Source: DATJZH01 sp035499215
GTDB lineage: Bacteria > Actinomycetota > Actinomycetes > Streptosporangiales > Streptosporangiaceae
DNA length: 8,502 bases
Direction: 5' to 3'
Assembly (NCBI GenBank): GCA_035499215.1
Contig: DATJZH010000267.1
Span: forward strand, 1-8,502
Part shown: positions 1 through 6,336 of the stretch, one piece after another
Layout: each line of letters begins with the position of its first letter
Numbering within the stretch: position 1 is the stretch's first letter
Notes under the pieces: model-generated
What the model was told of the DNA's origin: nothing
The model's input: the letters and a program-made list of their open reading frames with translations, nothing else
Databases searched by the model: none
Program-made: the position numbers and the translations under genes

Positions 1-912
1 GACGGCCACGAGGTGGTCGTGCTGGATGACCTGTCCACCGGGCACGCAGACGCCGTGCCCGCCGGCGCCGCGTTCACCCGCGGCAATCTGAGAACCGACG
101 CCGGGCGGGTGCTCGCGACCGGTTTCGACGCCGTGCTGCATTTCGCCGCCAGGTCGCTGGTCGGCGAGTCAACCGCGCGACCCGCCCTGTACTGGGACAA
201 CAACCTCGGCGGGTCACTTGCCCTGCTCGAGGCGATGCACCAGGCGCAGGTCCCGAGCATTGTGTTCTCCTCGACCGCGGCCGTATATGGCGAGCCGGAG
301 AGCGTCCCGATCGAGGAAACGGCGCCGCCCCGGCCCACCAGCCCGTACGGCGGCTCGAAAATAGCGGTTGACACCGTCCTGACGGAGTTTGCCCGGATAC
401 GCGGCCTCGGCGCGGTCAGCCTGCGGTACTTCAACGTGGCCGGCGCCCACCAGCAGGCCGGCGGCACCTGGCTCGGCGAGCGGCACACGCCGGAGACCCA
501 CCTGATCCCGAATGTCCTGGCAGTCGCGCTGCGGGGCGACGGCGAGGTCAGCGTCTTCGGCGAGGATTACCCGACCCCGGACGGAACCTGCGTGCGGGAC
601 TACATTCACGTGTCCGACCTGGCGCGCGCGCATTTGCTGGCATTGCCGGCCTGCGCCGCCGGCCAGCACAAGGTCTACAACCTGGGCAGCGGGAACGGCT
701 ATTCCAACCGCGAGGTGCTGACCGCGTGCCGGGAGATAACGGGCCGCGGCATCCCGGCGCGGATGGCGCAGCGGCGGCCGGGCGATCCCGCGGTGCTGGT
801 CGCCTCGTCCGAGCGCATCCGCGCCGAACTCGGCTGGCGGGCAGAACGGGATCTGACGGACATGGTCGCGGACGCGTGGGCCTTCAGCCAGGCCGGGCCG
901 GGCACGCGGTGA
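1..912 (+). CDS. galE: UDP-glucose 4-epimerase GalE (5' end missing)
   Basis: Interconverts UDP-galactose and UDP-glucose in the cytoplasm, the NAD-dependent epimerase step of the Leloir pathway. The frame is open from base 1 (DGHEVVVLDDLSTG), so the gene begins before the window. About 25 residues holding the N-terminal GxxGxxG NAD-binding turn should be missing, which would give a full length near 328 residues, normal for GalE. Visible family marks are the LDDLSTGH segment after beta-strand 2, HFAA, the catalytic serine/threonine motif FSSTAAVYG (265-291), and the catalytic pair of YGGSK (Tyr at 346-348, Lys at 358-360). Further marks are RYFNVAGA, and GTCVRDYIHVSDLARAH followed by YNLGSGNGYSN, typical of the UDP-sugar-binding C-terminal part. 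The stop TGA at 910-912 overlaps the galK start, so the two genes are probably translationally coupled. Identification is firm; only the N-terminus is unseen. Confidence 0.96.
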   Translation, partial: DGHEVVVLDDLSTGHADAVPAGAAFTRGNLRTDAGRVLATGFDAVLHFAARSLVGESTARPALYWDNNLGGSLALLEAMHQAQVPSIVFSSTAAVYGEPESVPIEETAPPRPTSPYGGSKIAVDTVLTEFARIRGLGAVSLRYFNVAGAHQQAGGTWLGERHTPETHLIPNVLAVALRGDGEVSVFGEDYPTPDGTCVRDYIHVSDLARAHLLALPACAAGQHKVYNLGSGNGYSNREVLTACREITGRGIPARMAQRRPGDPAVLVASSERIRAELGWRAERDLTDMVADAWAFSQAGPGTR

Positions 913-2114
913 CGGGCGAGCGGGGGCCGCGGCGGGCCGGTCGCGCAGCTGCGGCCCACAAGCCCCGGGCCGGCCCCGACACGGCCGCCGCTTGGTTCGC
1001 CGAGCGGTACGCCGCAGCGCCCGAGGGAATCTGGCGGGCTCCCGGACGGGTGAACCTGATCGGCGAGCACACCGACTACAACAAGGGCTTCGTGCTGCCG
1101 TTCGCGCTCGGCGCCGGAGTGACCGTTGCGGCTGCCCGCCGCGACCAGGGCCTGATCGCGCTGTCCTCCCGCCAGGCCAGCGGCGCGGACGTGACGGTGC
1201 GGCTCGAAGCACTCGAGCCCGGCTCGGTGGACGGCTGGGCCGCTTACCCGGCCGGAGTCGCCTGGGCGCTGCGGTCAGCCGGCTATCCGGTCGGCGGCGC
1301 AAGCCTTGCCGTCGACGCGGATCTGCCGCTCGGCGCGGGATTGTCCTCCTCCGCGGCCCTGGAGTGCGCGATCGCGCTCGCACTGGCCGGACTGCACCAG
1401 CTGACCATCCCGCGGCCCGAGCTCGCCGCGATAGCGCGCCGCGGGGAGAACGAGTTCGTGGGCGCGCCGACCGGGATCATGGACCAGTCTGCGGCGCTGC
1501 TGTGCCAGGCGGGCCGCGCTCTGCTGCTCGACTGCCGCACCGGTGCAGCCTCGGCCGTGCCGCTCGACCCGGCGGCCGCGGGCCTGGCCCTGCTGGTGAT
1601 CAATACCCGGACGCGGCACGCGCTGACCGACGGCGGATATGCCGGCCGGCGCCAGGAATGCCAGGAGGCCGCACGTGCTCTGGGCGTTTCGTCGCTGCGG
1701 GACATTTCCGAAGCCGGCGGCGCCCTGGATGAGCTTGCCGATCCCGTGCTGCGGCGGCGGGCCAGGCACGTTCTGACGGAGCACGGCCGCGTGCTGGAAA
1801 CTGCCGGGCTGCTCCGCCGGGGCCAGCTCCGCCAGACGGGGGAACTGCTGACCGCGTCGCACGTTTCGCTGCGGGACGACTTCGAGATCTCCTGGCCAGA
1901 GGCGGACGCGACGGTCGAAACGGCCGCGCAGGCGGGCGCGCTCGGCGCACGGATGATCGGGGGCGGCTTCGGCGGCTCGGTCATCGCCCTCGTGCCCGCC
2001 GACCGGGCCGAGCCGGTCAGGGCCGCGGTCGCCGGAATTTACGCCGAGCATGGCTGGAGGGAGCCGCAGTTCATCGACGCGGTGCCATCAGACAGCGCCA
2101 GCCGGCTCCGCTGA
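909..2114 (+). CDS. galK: galactokinase GalK
   Basis: Phosphorylates alpha-D-galactose with ATP to galactose-1-phosphate, the first committed Leloir step; cytoplasmic GHMP kinase. The chosen start is GTG at 909, inside the GTGA overlap with the galE stop. This gives 401 residues, close to the usual 380-400. The frame is open further upstream, but that part lies inside galE. Motif 1 is GRVNLIGEHTDYNKG (residues 46-60, with the catalytic-type Arg47). Motif 2, the ATP loop, is PLGAGLSSSAALE (140-152). GIMDQ (189-193) carries the expected catalytic-base Asp192. Motif 3 is GGGFGGSVIAL (351-361). The first 20 residues are Arg/Ala-rich and weakly conserved-looking. No clear Shine-Dalgarno precedes the GTG, which fits translation by coupling from galE. 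The 3' end lies in a hairpin shared with convergent galT. Confidence 0.96.
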   Translation: MTGERGPRRAGRAAAAHKPRAGPDTAAAWFAERYAAAPEGIWRAPGRVNLIGEHTDYNKGFVLPFALGAGVTVAAARRDQGLIALSSRQASGADVTVRLEALEPGSVDGWAAYPAGVAWALRSAGYPVGGASLAVDADLPLGAGLSSSAALECAIALALAGLHQLTIPRPELAAIARRGENEFVGAPTGIMDQSAALLCQAGRALLLDCRTGAASAVPLDPAAAGLALLVINTRTRHALTDGGYAGRRQECQEAARALGVSSLRDISEAGGALDELADPVLRRRARHVLTEHGRVLETAGLLRRGQLRQTGELLTASHVSLRDDFEISWPEADATVETAAQAGALGARMIGGGFGGSVIALVPADRAEPVRAAVAGIYAEHGWREPQFIDAVPSDSASRLR

Positions 2115-2136
2115 GATGCGGCTCAGCCGAGCCGGC
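2101..2136. terminator. bidirectional hairpin between galK and galT
   Basis: A long imperfect palindrome. The arms 2101-2108 (GCCGGCTC) and 2129-2136 (GAGCCGGC) pair perfectly. After one C/C mismatch (2109/2128), 2110-2115 (GCTGAG) pairs with 2122-2127 (CTCAGC), leaving a 6-nt loop. That is 14 base pairs in total. The stop of galK (2112-2114) and the stop of galT (complement of 2123-2125) lie in opposite arms of the upper stem. There is no U-tract on either side, as is common for actinobacterial terminators. Its position at a convergent gene junction supports termination from both directions; function is inferred. Confidence 0.7.
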
Positions 2137-3301
2137 GCAGCTGGCCCGCGGCCGTCTCCGGGCCCACGTCGTTGAGAAAGGCGCCCATGCCGGATTCCGA
2201 TCCGGCCAGGTACTTCAGCTTGCCCGGCGCCCGCCGGATGCAGAAGAGCTCCAGGTGCAGGGCGAACTCGTCCCTGCCCTGCCGGACCGGCGCCTGATGC
2301 CAGGCCGAGATGTAAGGCGCCGGCGCATCGAAGAGCCGGTCGAACCTGCCCAGCAGATCGCGATAGAGCTCGCAGAACTCATTTTTCGCGGCATCAGACA
2401 GTGCAGCCAGGCCCGGCACCCGGCGGTTCGGATAGAGATGGACCTCGTACGGCCAGTGCGCCGCATGCGGGACGAAAGCCGTCCAGTGCTCTCCCGCCGC
2501 GACAACTCTCGACCCGCCCGACCGCTCGGCCGCCAGCAGCTCATCGAACAGGTTCAGCCCGGTGCGCTGCCGGTAGGCGGTGCTCATCGACAGCATGCGC
2601 GATGTGCGGGGGGTGACATAGGGGTATGCGTAAATCTGGCCGTGCGGGTGCGAGAGCGTGGCACCGATGTCCCGGCCGCGGTTCTCGAAGCAGAAGACCT
2701 GCTCGACGCCGGGCAGCAACGACAGCTCGCTGGTGCGGTCGATCCAGGCCGACACGATGATCCCCGTATGCGCCGGGGTCAGCTCAGCGGCGGAGACTTC
2801 GTGGTGCTGGCTGAAGCAGATGACCTCGCACCGGCCGACGGCCGGCAGCCGCGCCAGCAGACCGGCGCGGCCGTCCGTCGCGGTGCCGGCCGTCGGGCCG
2901 GAGCCGGGCGGGCCGGGGCCGGGCGGGCCGGAGCCGGGCGGGCCGGAGCCGGCCGGACTGGCTGAGCCGTCCGAGGCGACCTGCTCGGGTGGCCGGGCGC
3001 CGAGCGAGGGAAAGCGGTTCTCGAAGACCACCACGTCGTAGCAGGGTGCCGGGATCTCGGTGAGGCTGGCCGGTGCGGACGGACACAGCGGGCACTGGTC
3101 GCTGGCCGGCCGGAAGGTCCGGTCCTGCCGGTGGCTGGCTATCACCACCCACTCGCCGAGCAGCTGGTCGTAGCGCTGCTGGGACAGGACGTCGACGCTG
3201 GGCAGATTCCGGCGATCCGGATAGTCGCCAGGCCGCTCGGGGCTGGCGCCGAAGTAGATCAGCTCGCGGCCGTCGGAAAGGCGGACCGAGGTCTTCTTCA
3301 T
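2123..3301 (-). CDS. galT: galactose-1-phosphate uridylyltransferase GalT
   Basis: Transfers UMP from UDP-glucose to galactose-1-phosphate, giving UDP-galactose and glucose-1-phosphate through a uridylyl-histidine intermediate. The chosen start is ATG at 3301 (MKKTSVRLSDGRELIYF), giving 392 residues. The frame runs open to 3535, but that extension is Arg/Ala/Pro-rich and overlaps the neighbouring gene. A GAAGA sequence 6 nt upstream is a modest ribosome binding site. CPLC (Cys70, Cys73) is the expected metal pair, and ENRFPS is at 94-99. His167 in CFSQHHEV probably matches the third metal ligand. GATLSHPHGQIYAYP (213-227) holds the active-site His-Pro-His, with nucleophile His220. HWTAFVPHAAHWPYEVHLYP (272-291) is also typical. 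Compared with the family, residues about 107-147 form a Gly/Pro/Ser-rich insert with a 15-nt tandem repeat. galT is on the opposite strand to galE-galK, unlike the common galTEK order of Streptomyces. Confidence 0.95.
   Translation of the reverse strand: MKKTSVRLSDGRELIYFGASPERPGDYPDRRNLPSVDVLSQQRYDQLLGEWVVIASHRQDRTFRPASDQCPLCPSAPASLTEIPAPCYDVVVFENRFPSLGARPPEQVASDGSASPAGSGPPGSGPPGPGPPGSGPTAGTATDGRAGLLARLPAVGRCEVICFSQHHEVSAAELTPAHTGIIVSAWIDRTSELSLLPGVEQVFCFENRGRDIGATLSHPHGQIYAYPYVTPRTSRMLSMSTAYRQRTGLNLFDELLAAERSGGSRVVAAGEHWTAFVPHAAHWPYEVHLYPNRRVPGLAALSDAAKNEFCELYRDLLGRFDRLFDAPAPYISAWHQAPVRQGRDEFALHLELFCIRRAPGKLKYLAGSESGMGAFLNDVGPETAAGQLRRLG
2896..2955. repeat. 15-nt tandem repeat inside galT
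   Basis: Four head-to-tail 15-nt units start at 2896, 2911, 2926 and 2941, of the form GGCCGGAGCCGGGCG. Unit 2 differs by one base and unit 4 at two. Read on the minus strand they encode repeats of PPGSG/PPGPG, a flexible linker-like insert in GalT. The unit length is a multiple of three, so copy-number change keeps the frame. Confidence 0.9.
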
Positions 3302-3398
3302 GGCACATCTTCGCGGCGGGCCCGCCGCGTACCGGGCCTCGGCGTGGCTCGAGAGCGCAGCGGAAACCGGCGGCAGTGATCGCGCGACAGCGCGGCGC

Positions 3399-3896
3399 TC
3401 ACGCTGCGCCCGGCCGGTGGCGGCGTCGCGAAACCGCACGCAGCAGGGGCAGGGCAGCGAAATAGCAGCCGGAAACCGCGATGGCGCCAACGGCCAGGTC
3501 GACCGATACCCGGCCCTGCTCTGCCCAGTAGACATCCTTCAGGTCCAGCAGCAGGGCGAACTCGTCCACGATGAGAGCCAGTCCGGATCCGTAGCCGATC
3601 GCCACAGCCGGGTGCCTGCGCCTGGCGTCGTCGCCGTGCACGGCGACGGCGCCCACTCCGGCCAGCAGGCCGATCCCCCACAGATAATGGTGCAAGTGCT
3701 CGCCCCCGGCGCTGACGTTCCGGAACGGCCCCTTGCCTGCCCGGATGCTCACGGTGATGCCCCGCACCACGGCGAACGTCCCGGTGAAGGCCAGCCAGCT
3801 CAGCAGGGCGGACCGCTGGCCCGGGTCCAGTTCCTCATGGAATGCGGCCCTGGCCGTGCGGGCGTCACGGGCCGGCCCTGGCACATGATGAGTCAC
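3399..3896 (-). CDS. small four-helix integral membrane protein, function unknown
   Basis: A 165-residue protein with four hydrophobic segments at about residues 31-51, 70-88, 96-118 and 131-155, so it is expected in the cytoplasmic membrane. The start is GTG at 3896, preceded by AGGG about 7 nt upstream. Two stretches look like constrained motifs: GEHLHHYLWGI (65-75), rich in histidines at the edge of helix 2, and GYGSGLALIVDEFALLLDL (101-119) followed by DVYW. I recall similar uncharacterised membrane proteins in actinomycetes, but I assign no function. The C-terminus is basic (RRRHRPG), which suggests a cytoplasmic end. galT starts 97 nt downstream on the same strand, so the two may share a transcript. 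Those 97 nt (3302-3398) show no further gene. No enzyme motif was recognised. Confidence 0.8.
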   Translation of the reverse strand: MTHHVPGPARDARTARAAFHEELDPGQRSALLSWLAFTGTFAVVRGITVSIRAGKGPFRNVSAGGEHLHHYLWGIGLLAGVGAVAVHGDDARRRHPAVAIGYGSGLALIVDEFALLLDLKDVYWAEQGRVSVDLAVGAIAVSGCYFAALPLLRAVSRRRHRPGAA

Positions 3897-4019
3897 ACGC
3901 GCACCCTACGCGCACCGAGGACGTCCGTCCTGGCAGCCCCGCTTTCCAGCCGATACCCTGCGTGGCAAGGTCGTCCAGCCGGCGCCGCAGGTCCGATTGC
4001 GCGGCGAAGGAGCACCGCA
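3897..4019. promoter_or_regulatory. divergent intergenic region
   Basis: These 123 nt separate the divergent starts of the membrane-protein gene and the amidase gene, so promoters for both transcripts should lie here. I see no convincing -35/-10 pair. A small inverted repeat, AGGAC-GTCC-GTCCT (3918-3931), could be an operator or a chance palindrome in GC-rich DNA. The amidase ribosome binding site, AAGGAG at 4007-4012, sits 7 nt before its GTG and fixes that start. Confidence 0.4.
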
Positions 4020-4946
4020 GTGACCGGTCAGCAGCATTCGCCGCGGCACAGGCTTGCGCACCGCGCCCGGCTGCTGACGCTTGCCGCTGCCGGCCTGGTG
4101 ATATCGGCATGCGGTGCCGGTACCGCATCCGCCGGCCCGGCCGCGACCAGTGCCCGGGCGGCATCTCCCGGTGCACCGCAGGCTGGTCAGACGGCGAAGT
4201 CACGAGCTACCGCGAGCATTGCCGCGAAGGGCGCCGTGCGCGGCACCGCACGCGGCGGGGTGAGCGGCACAGAGGCTGGGCCGCTCGCCGGGAAGGTCGT
4301 CGGGATCGATCCAGGCCATAACGGCCGCAATAAGAACGACCCCGCTGACATCAACCACCTGATCTGGAACGGCCGGGAATGGGAGACCTGCAACACGACG
4401 GGCACCGAGACCGACAGCGGGTACACCGAGGCGCGGTACAACTTCAACGTGGCCAGCTACCTGCGCGCAGACCTGCGGCGGGCCGGCGCGCGGGTGGTGA
4501 TGACACGGACGAGCAACCACGGTGTCGGGCCGTGCGTGAACCGCCGCGCCGCGATCATCAACCACGGGCACGCCAGCGCCGCCGTCGACATACACGCCGA
4601 CGGCGGCCCGCCATCGGGACGCGGCTTCACGGTCCTCGAGCCCGTCGCCGACGGGCCGAACGACAAGGTGATCGCATCATCGGAGCGGCTGGGCCGCGAT
4701 GTCAGGTCGGCGTTCCTGCGCGACACGAAGATGACGGTCAGCACGTACGACGGAGTCAACGGCATCAACCACCGGGACGACCTCGCGGGGCTCAACCTCA
4801 GCCGGGTTCCCACGATCCTCATCGAGTGCGGCAATATGCGCAACGCCACCGATGCCGCCATGCTGACGTCCACCCGGTTCCAGCAGCAGGCCGCCAGGGC
4901 CCTGGAGGCGGCGATCATCGCGTTCCGCCGGAACCCGCAGCGCTGA
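4020..4946 (+). CDS. Rv3717-like zinc N-acetylmuramoyl-L-alanine amidase, predicted lipoprotein
   Basis: Amidase_3-type hydrolase that should cut the bond between N-acetylmuramic acid and L-alanine in peptidoglycan, outside the cytoplasmic membrane. The start is GTG at 4020 because AAGGAG lies exactly 7 nt upstream, giving 308 residues; the open frame before it is noncoding-like. Residues 1-31 form a basic region (RLAHRAR), a hydrophobic stretch and a lipobox ISAC, with Cys31 as the predicted lipidated residue. Residues 32-88 are a low-complexity Ala/Gly/Thr linker. The catalytic domain covers about 90-303. Its metal ligands are His100 in IDPGHNG, Glu137 in YTEARYN and His192 in DIHADGG, and the catalytic glutamate is Glu269 in LIECGNM. 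Cys124 (ETCNTTGTETD) and Cys172 (GPCVNRR) match the disulfide pair I recall from Mycobacterium tuberculosis Rv3717. No cell-wall-binding repeats are present, as in that short family. Enzyme class is firm; the lipoprotein call is likely. Confidence 0.92.
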   Translation: MTGQQHSPRHRLAHRARLLTLAAAGLVISACGAGTASAGPAATSARAASPGAPQAGQTAKSRATASIAAKGAVRGTARGGVSGTEAGPLAGKVVGIDPGHNGRNKNDPADINHLIWNGREWETCNTTGTETDSGYTEARYNFNVASYLRADLRRAGARVVMTRTSNHGVGPCVNRRAAIINHGHASAAVDIHADGGPPSGRGFTVLEPVADGPNDKVIASSERLGRDVRSAFLRDTKMTVSTYDGVNGINHRDDLAGLNLSRVPTILIECGNMRNATDAAMLTSTRFQQQAARALEAAIIAFRRNPQR

Positions 4947-4994
4947 TCTTCGTCCATTCCCGCCCCGGAGCTCGCCAGGACCGCAGGGACTGAC

Positions 4995-5015
4995 GTCGGG
5001 ACTTTCGGCCCTGAC
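4995..5015 (+). terminator. weak hairpin after the amidase gene
   Basis: GTCGGG (4995-5000) can pair with CCCTGAC (5010-5015 used) through six pairs including one G-T, around a 9-nt interior. It lies 49 nt after the amidase stop. There is no T-run, and the stem is weak for this base composition, so this is only a possible terminator. Confidence 0.25.
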
Positions 5016-5047
5016 AGGATGGCCAGGCATGCCGGTCTGCTCAAGGG

Positions 5048-5608
5048 ATGTTCGTCAGCGACGAGGCCGTGTTGGCTGTCAGTTTTTCCGCTGCCCAGGC
5101 CAGGCTCGCGAACCTGACTAACGGCGGCTGGCTGGCAAGCGCATCGGAACATGCTTACGACGAGGGCCTCGTCGGCTACTTCCGAGTCGGCCCGCTCGGC
5201 GACGTGCCAGGAATTTCCAAGCTGGTCCAGGTGCATTTTCGCGATGTGGTAGCCAGGGACGGCACCGCGCTGCTCACAATGCGATGGGAAGCGACCGGGC
5301 ACGGCGGCGGCATGTTCCCGGCGCTGGATGCGGATATCACCCTGGCCCCCGACGGCCAGTACGCTACCCGGCTGACACTGGTCGGTGCCTACCGGCCGCC
5401 GTTCGCCTCCCTGGGGGCAGAACTGGACAGGAGAATCCTGCACCGGGTGGCCACCGCGACAGTCCATGCACTGGTGTCCCGCATCGCAACCGCCGTAGCC
5501 CAGCCCGAGGCCGCCGCCCGCAGCACCCGGGTCCGCAGCGCTGAGGTGCGCAGAAAATCAGTGGAGGGCACCCTGCGGGCGTGGCCTGCGGGGCCGGAAC
5601 CGGGCTGA
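5048..5608 (+). CDS. hypothetical protein, possibly SRPBCC/START-like
   Basis: A 186-residue soluble protein with no signal peptide or membrane helix. Its layout suggests a helix-grip SRPBCC ligand-binding fold: an N-terminal VSFSAAQARLANLTNGGWL segment, a central run of alternating strands (LVQVHFRDVVARDGTALLTMRWEA split around 59-82, then ADITLAPDGQYATRLTLVGAY at 95-115), and a long C-terminal amphipathic helix (about 121-150). This is pattern recognition only; no catalytic motif is visible and the ligand is unknown. Residues 151-186 are a basic, probably disordered tail. The start is uncertain. ATG 5048 is the first start after an in-frame stop at 5012-5014, but AAGGG abuts it directly. 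A TTG at 5072 lies 5 nt after GAGG and is a fair alternative. It follows the amidase gene by 101 nt, so co-transcription is possible but a separate promoter is likely. Confidence 0.75.
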   Translation: MFVSDEAVLAVSFSAAQARLANLTNGGWLASASEHAYDEGLVGYFRVGPLGDVPGISKLVQVHFRDVVARDGTALLTMRWEATGHGGGMFPALDADITLAPDGQYATRLTLVGAYRPPFASLGAELDRRILHRVATATVHALVSRIATAVAQPEAAARSTRVRSAEVRRKSVEGTLRAWPAGPEPG

Positions 5609-5674
5609 CCTGCCGCCGGTGCCGCTCTGGCCTGCCGCCGGAACCGCTCTGGCCCGCCGCCGGTGCCCCGGCGG
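5609..5674. repeat. 22-nt intergenic tandem repeat
   Basis: Units at 5609-5630 (CCTGCCGCCGGTGCCGCTCTGG) and 5631-5652 differ at two positions (GT to AA). A third unit at 5653-5674 keeps the first 15 bases with one change, then diverges. The repeat begins right after the upstream stop codon and fills most of the 80-nt gap between two convergent genes. Confidence 0.85.
5657..5674. terminator. hairpin between convergent genes
   Basis: CCGCCGG (5657-5663), loop TGCC, CCGGCGG (5668-5674): a perfect 7-bp GC stem with a tetraloop. It lies 49 nt after the plus-strand stop and 15 nt beyond the minus-strand stop, so it could serve both genes. There is no U-tract. It is made from the third copy of the 22-nt repeat plus flanking sequence. 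Confidence 0.5.
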
Positions 5675-5688
5675 AGAAGGCGTAGCCG

Positions 5689-6018
5689 TCAGCAGGCGTC
5701 GTCCAATGCGTCAAGCGCGTCCCGGAGCCGCTCCACGGCGGCGAGAACCGCGGCGTCGATGACGGGGCCCTCGCCGCCGCCGCTGGCATCCGGGCTGGGC
5801 CAGTCGTAAGAGTCCACGACCGCCAGCGCCGCCTCCTCCAGATGATCAGTCGGCGCGTCAGTCTCCAGCAGCGCCGCTAAATGCCGCCCGCGCGCCGCGA
5901 TGGGTGCCAGCTCGGCTGGCACGTGCCCGGCGGGCAGATGATGACGGATGACCTGGACCAGACGAGCCGCTTCCGCGCGAAAGAGGTCTTCCTGTTCCTG
6001 CCCGGCCGCGTCCGCCAT
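5689..6018 (-). CDS. small acidic hypothetical protein
   Basis: A 109-residue acidic, mostly helical, soluble protein (MADAAGQEQEDLFRAEAARL start, ALDALDDAC end). It was chosen because ATG 6018 is preceded by AGGG with a 7-nt spacer and because the composition (many Asp/Glu/Ala/Leu, with balanced His) looks like a real protein rather than an antisense shadow. There appear to be two helical parts (about 7-52 and 58-70), then a Gly/Ser/Pro linker (73-85) containing DWPSPDASGGGEG, and a C-terminal helix ending in Cys109. I do not recognise the family and see no DNA-binding or enzyme motif. It stands alone on the minus strand, convergent with the preceding gene across the 22-nt repeat and divergent from the YihY gene. 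Confidence 0.6.
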   Translation of the reverse strand: MADAAGQEQEDLFRAEAARLVQVIRHHLPAGHVPAELAPIAARGRHLAALLETDAPTDHLEEAALAVVDSYDWPSPDASGGGEGPVIDAAVLAAVERLRDALDALDDAC

Positions 6019-6336
6019 GCTTGGACCCTACTCGGCGCAGCCGCGACCTTCACCCGTCGCGGGGCAGCCGTCTGCCACGCGACTCCATCTCCGCCCAGCC
6101 GACAGGCTGAGCCGAGGGCGGCGACGCCGAGCAGCATGCTTGCGGTGTCATGCCTCGCGGCGGCGACGCGGTGTTTGCTCCCGGCGCACCCGGGCAGCCC
6201 ATAGCCGTCGAGCCTGGCCGGCTCCTGCGTTCGCTCAGCACGCCCGAGAAACAGGCCGGGAACGGACGGACACCAATCAGCATGGTGGCGGCTGATCCCG
6301 GGCGGCCATGAAAAAAGCACGCGGTGAGGAGGACCG
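6019..6336. other. gene-poor intergenic region before the YihY gene
   Basis: This 318-nt region separates divergent genes and should contain promoters in both directions. Open frames here on either strand give Arg/Pro/Ala/Ser-rich translations without family resemblance, so I call no large gene. Visible details are a small inverted repeat ATCAGC (6276-6281) / GCTGAT (6291-6296), a strong ribosome binding site GAGGAGG (6326-6332) for the following gene, and a 10-codon mini-frame (6308-6340) whose TGA overlaps the next ATG. No clear -35/-10 pair or structured RNA was recognised. Confidence 0.5.

Noticed and set aside
214..2051. Long minus-strand open frames (389, 258 and 233 codons) opposite galE and galK
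   Set aside because: They are Arg/Ala/Pro-rich shadows of third-position GC bias, with no family resemblance, lying opposite two firmly identified genes.
3302..3535. Upstream extension of galT by 78 codons
   Set aside because: It would overlap the membrane-protein gene, has low-complexity basic composition, and known GalT proteins begin near MKKTS.
3300..4019. N-terminal extension of the amidase by 240 codons
   Set aside because: It lies opposite the membrane-protein gene. A well-spaced AAGGAG and a signal peptide mark GTG 4020 as the start.
6175..6200. Possible promoter TTGCTC ... TAGCCG upstream of the YihY gene
   Set aside because: The hexamers are poor and the spacing is about 20 nt, so it is not distinguishable from background.
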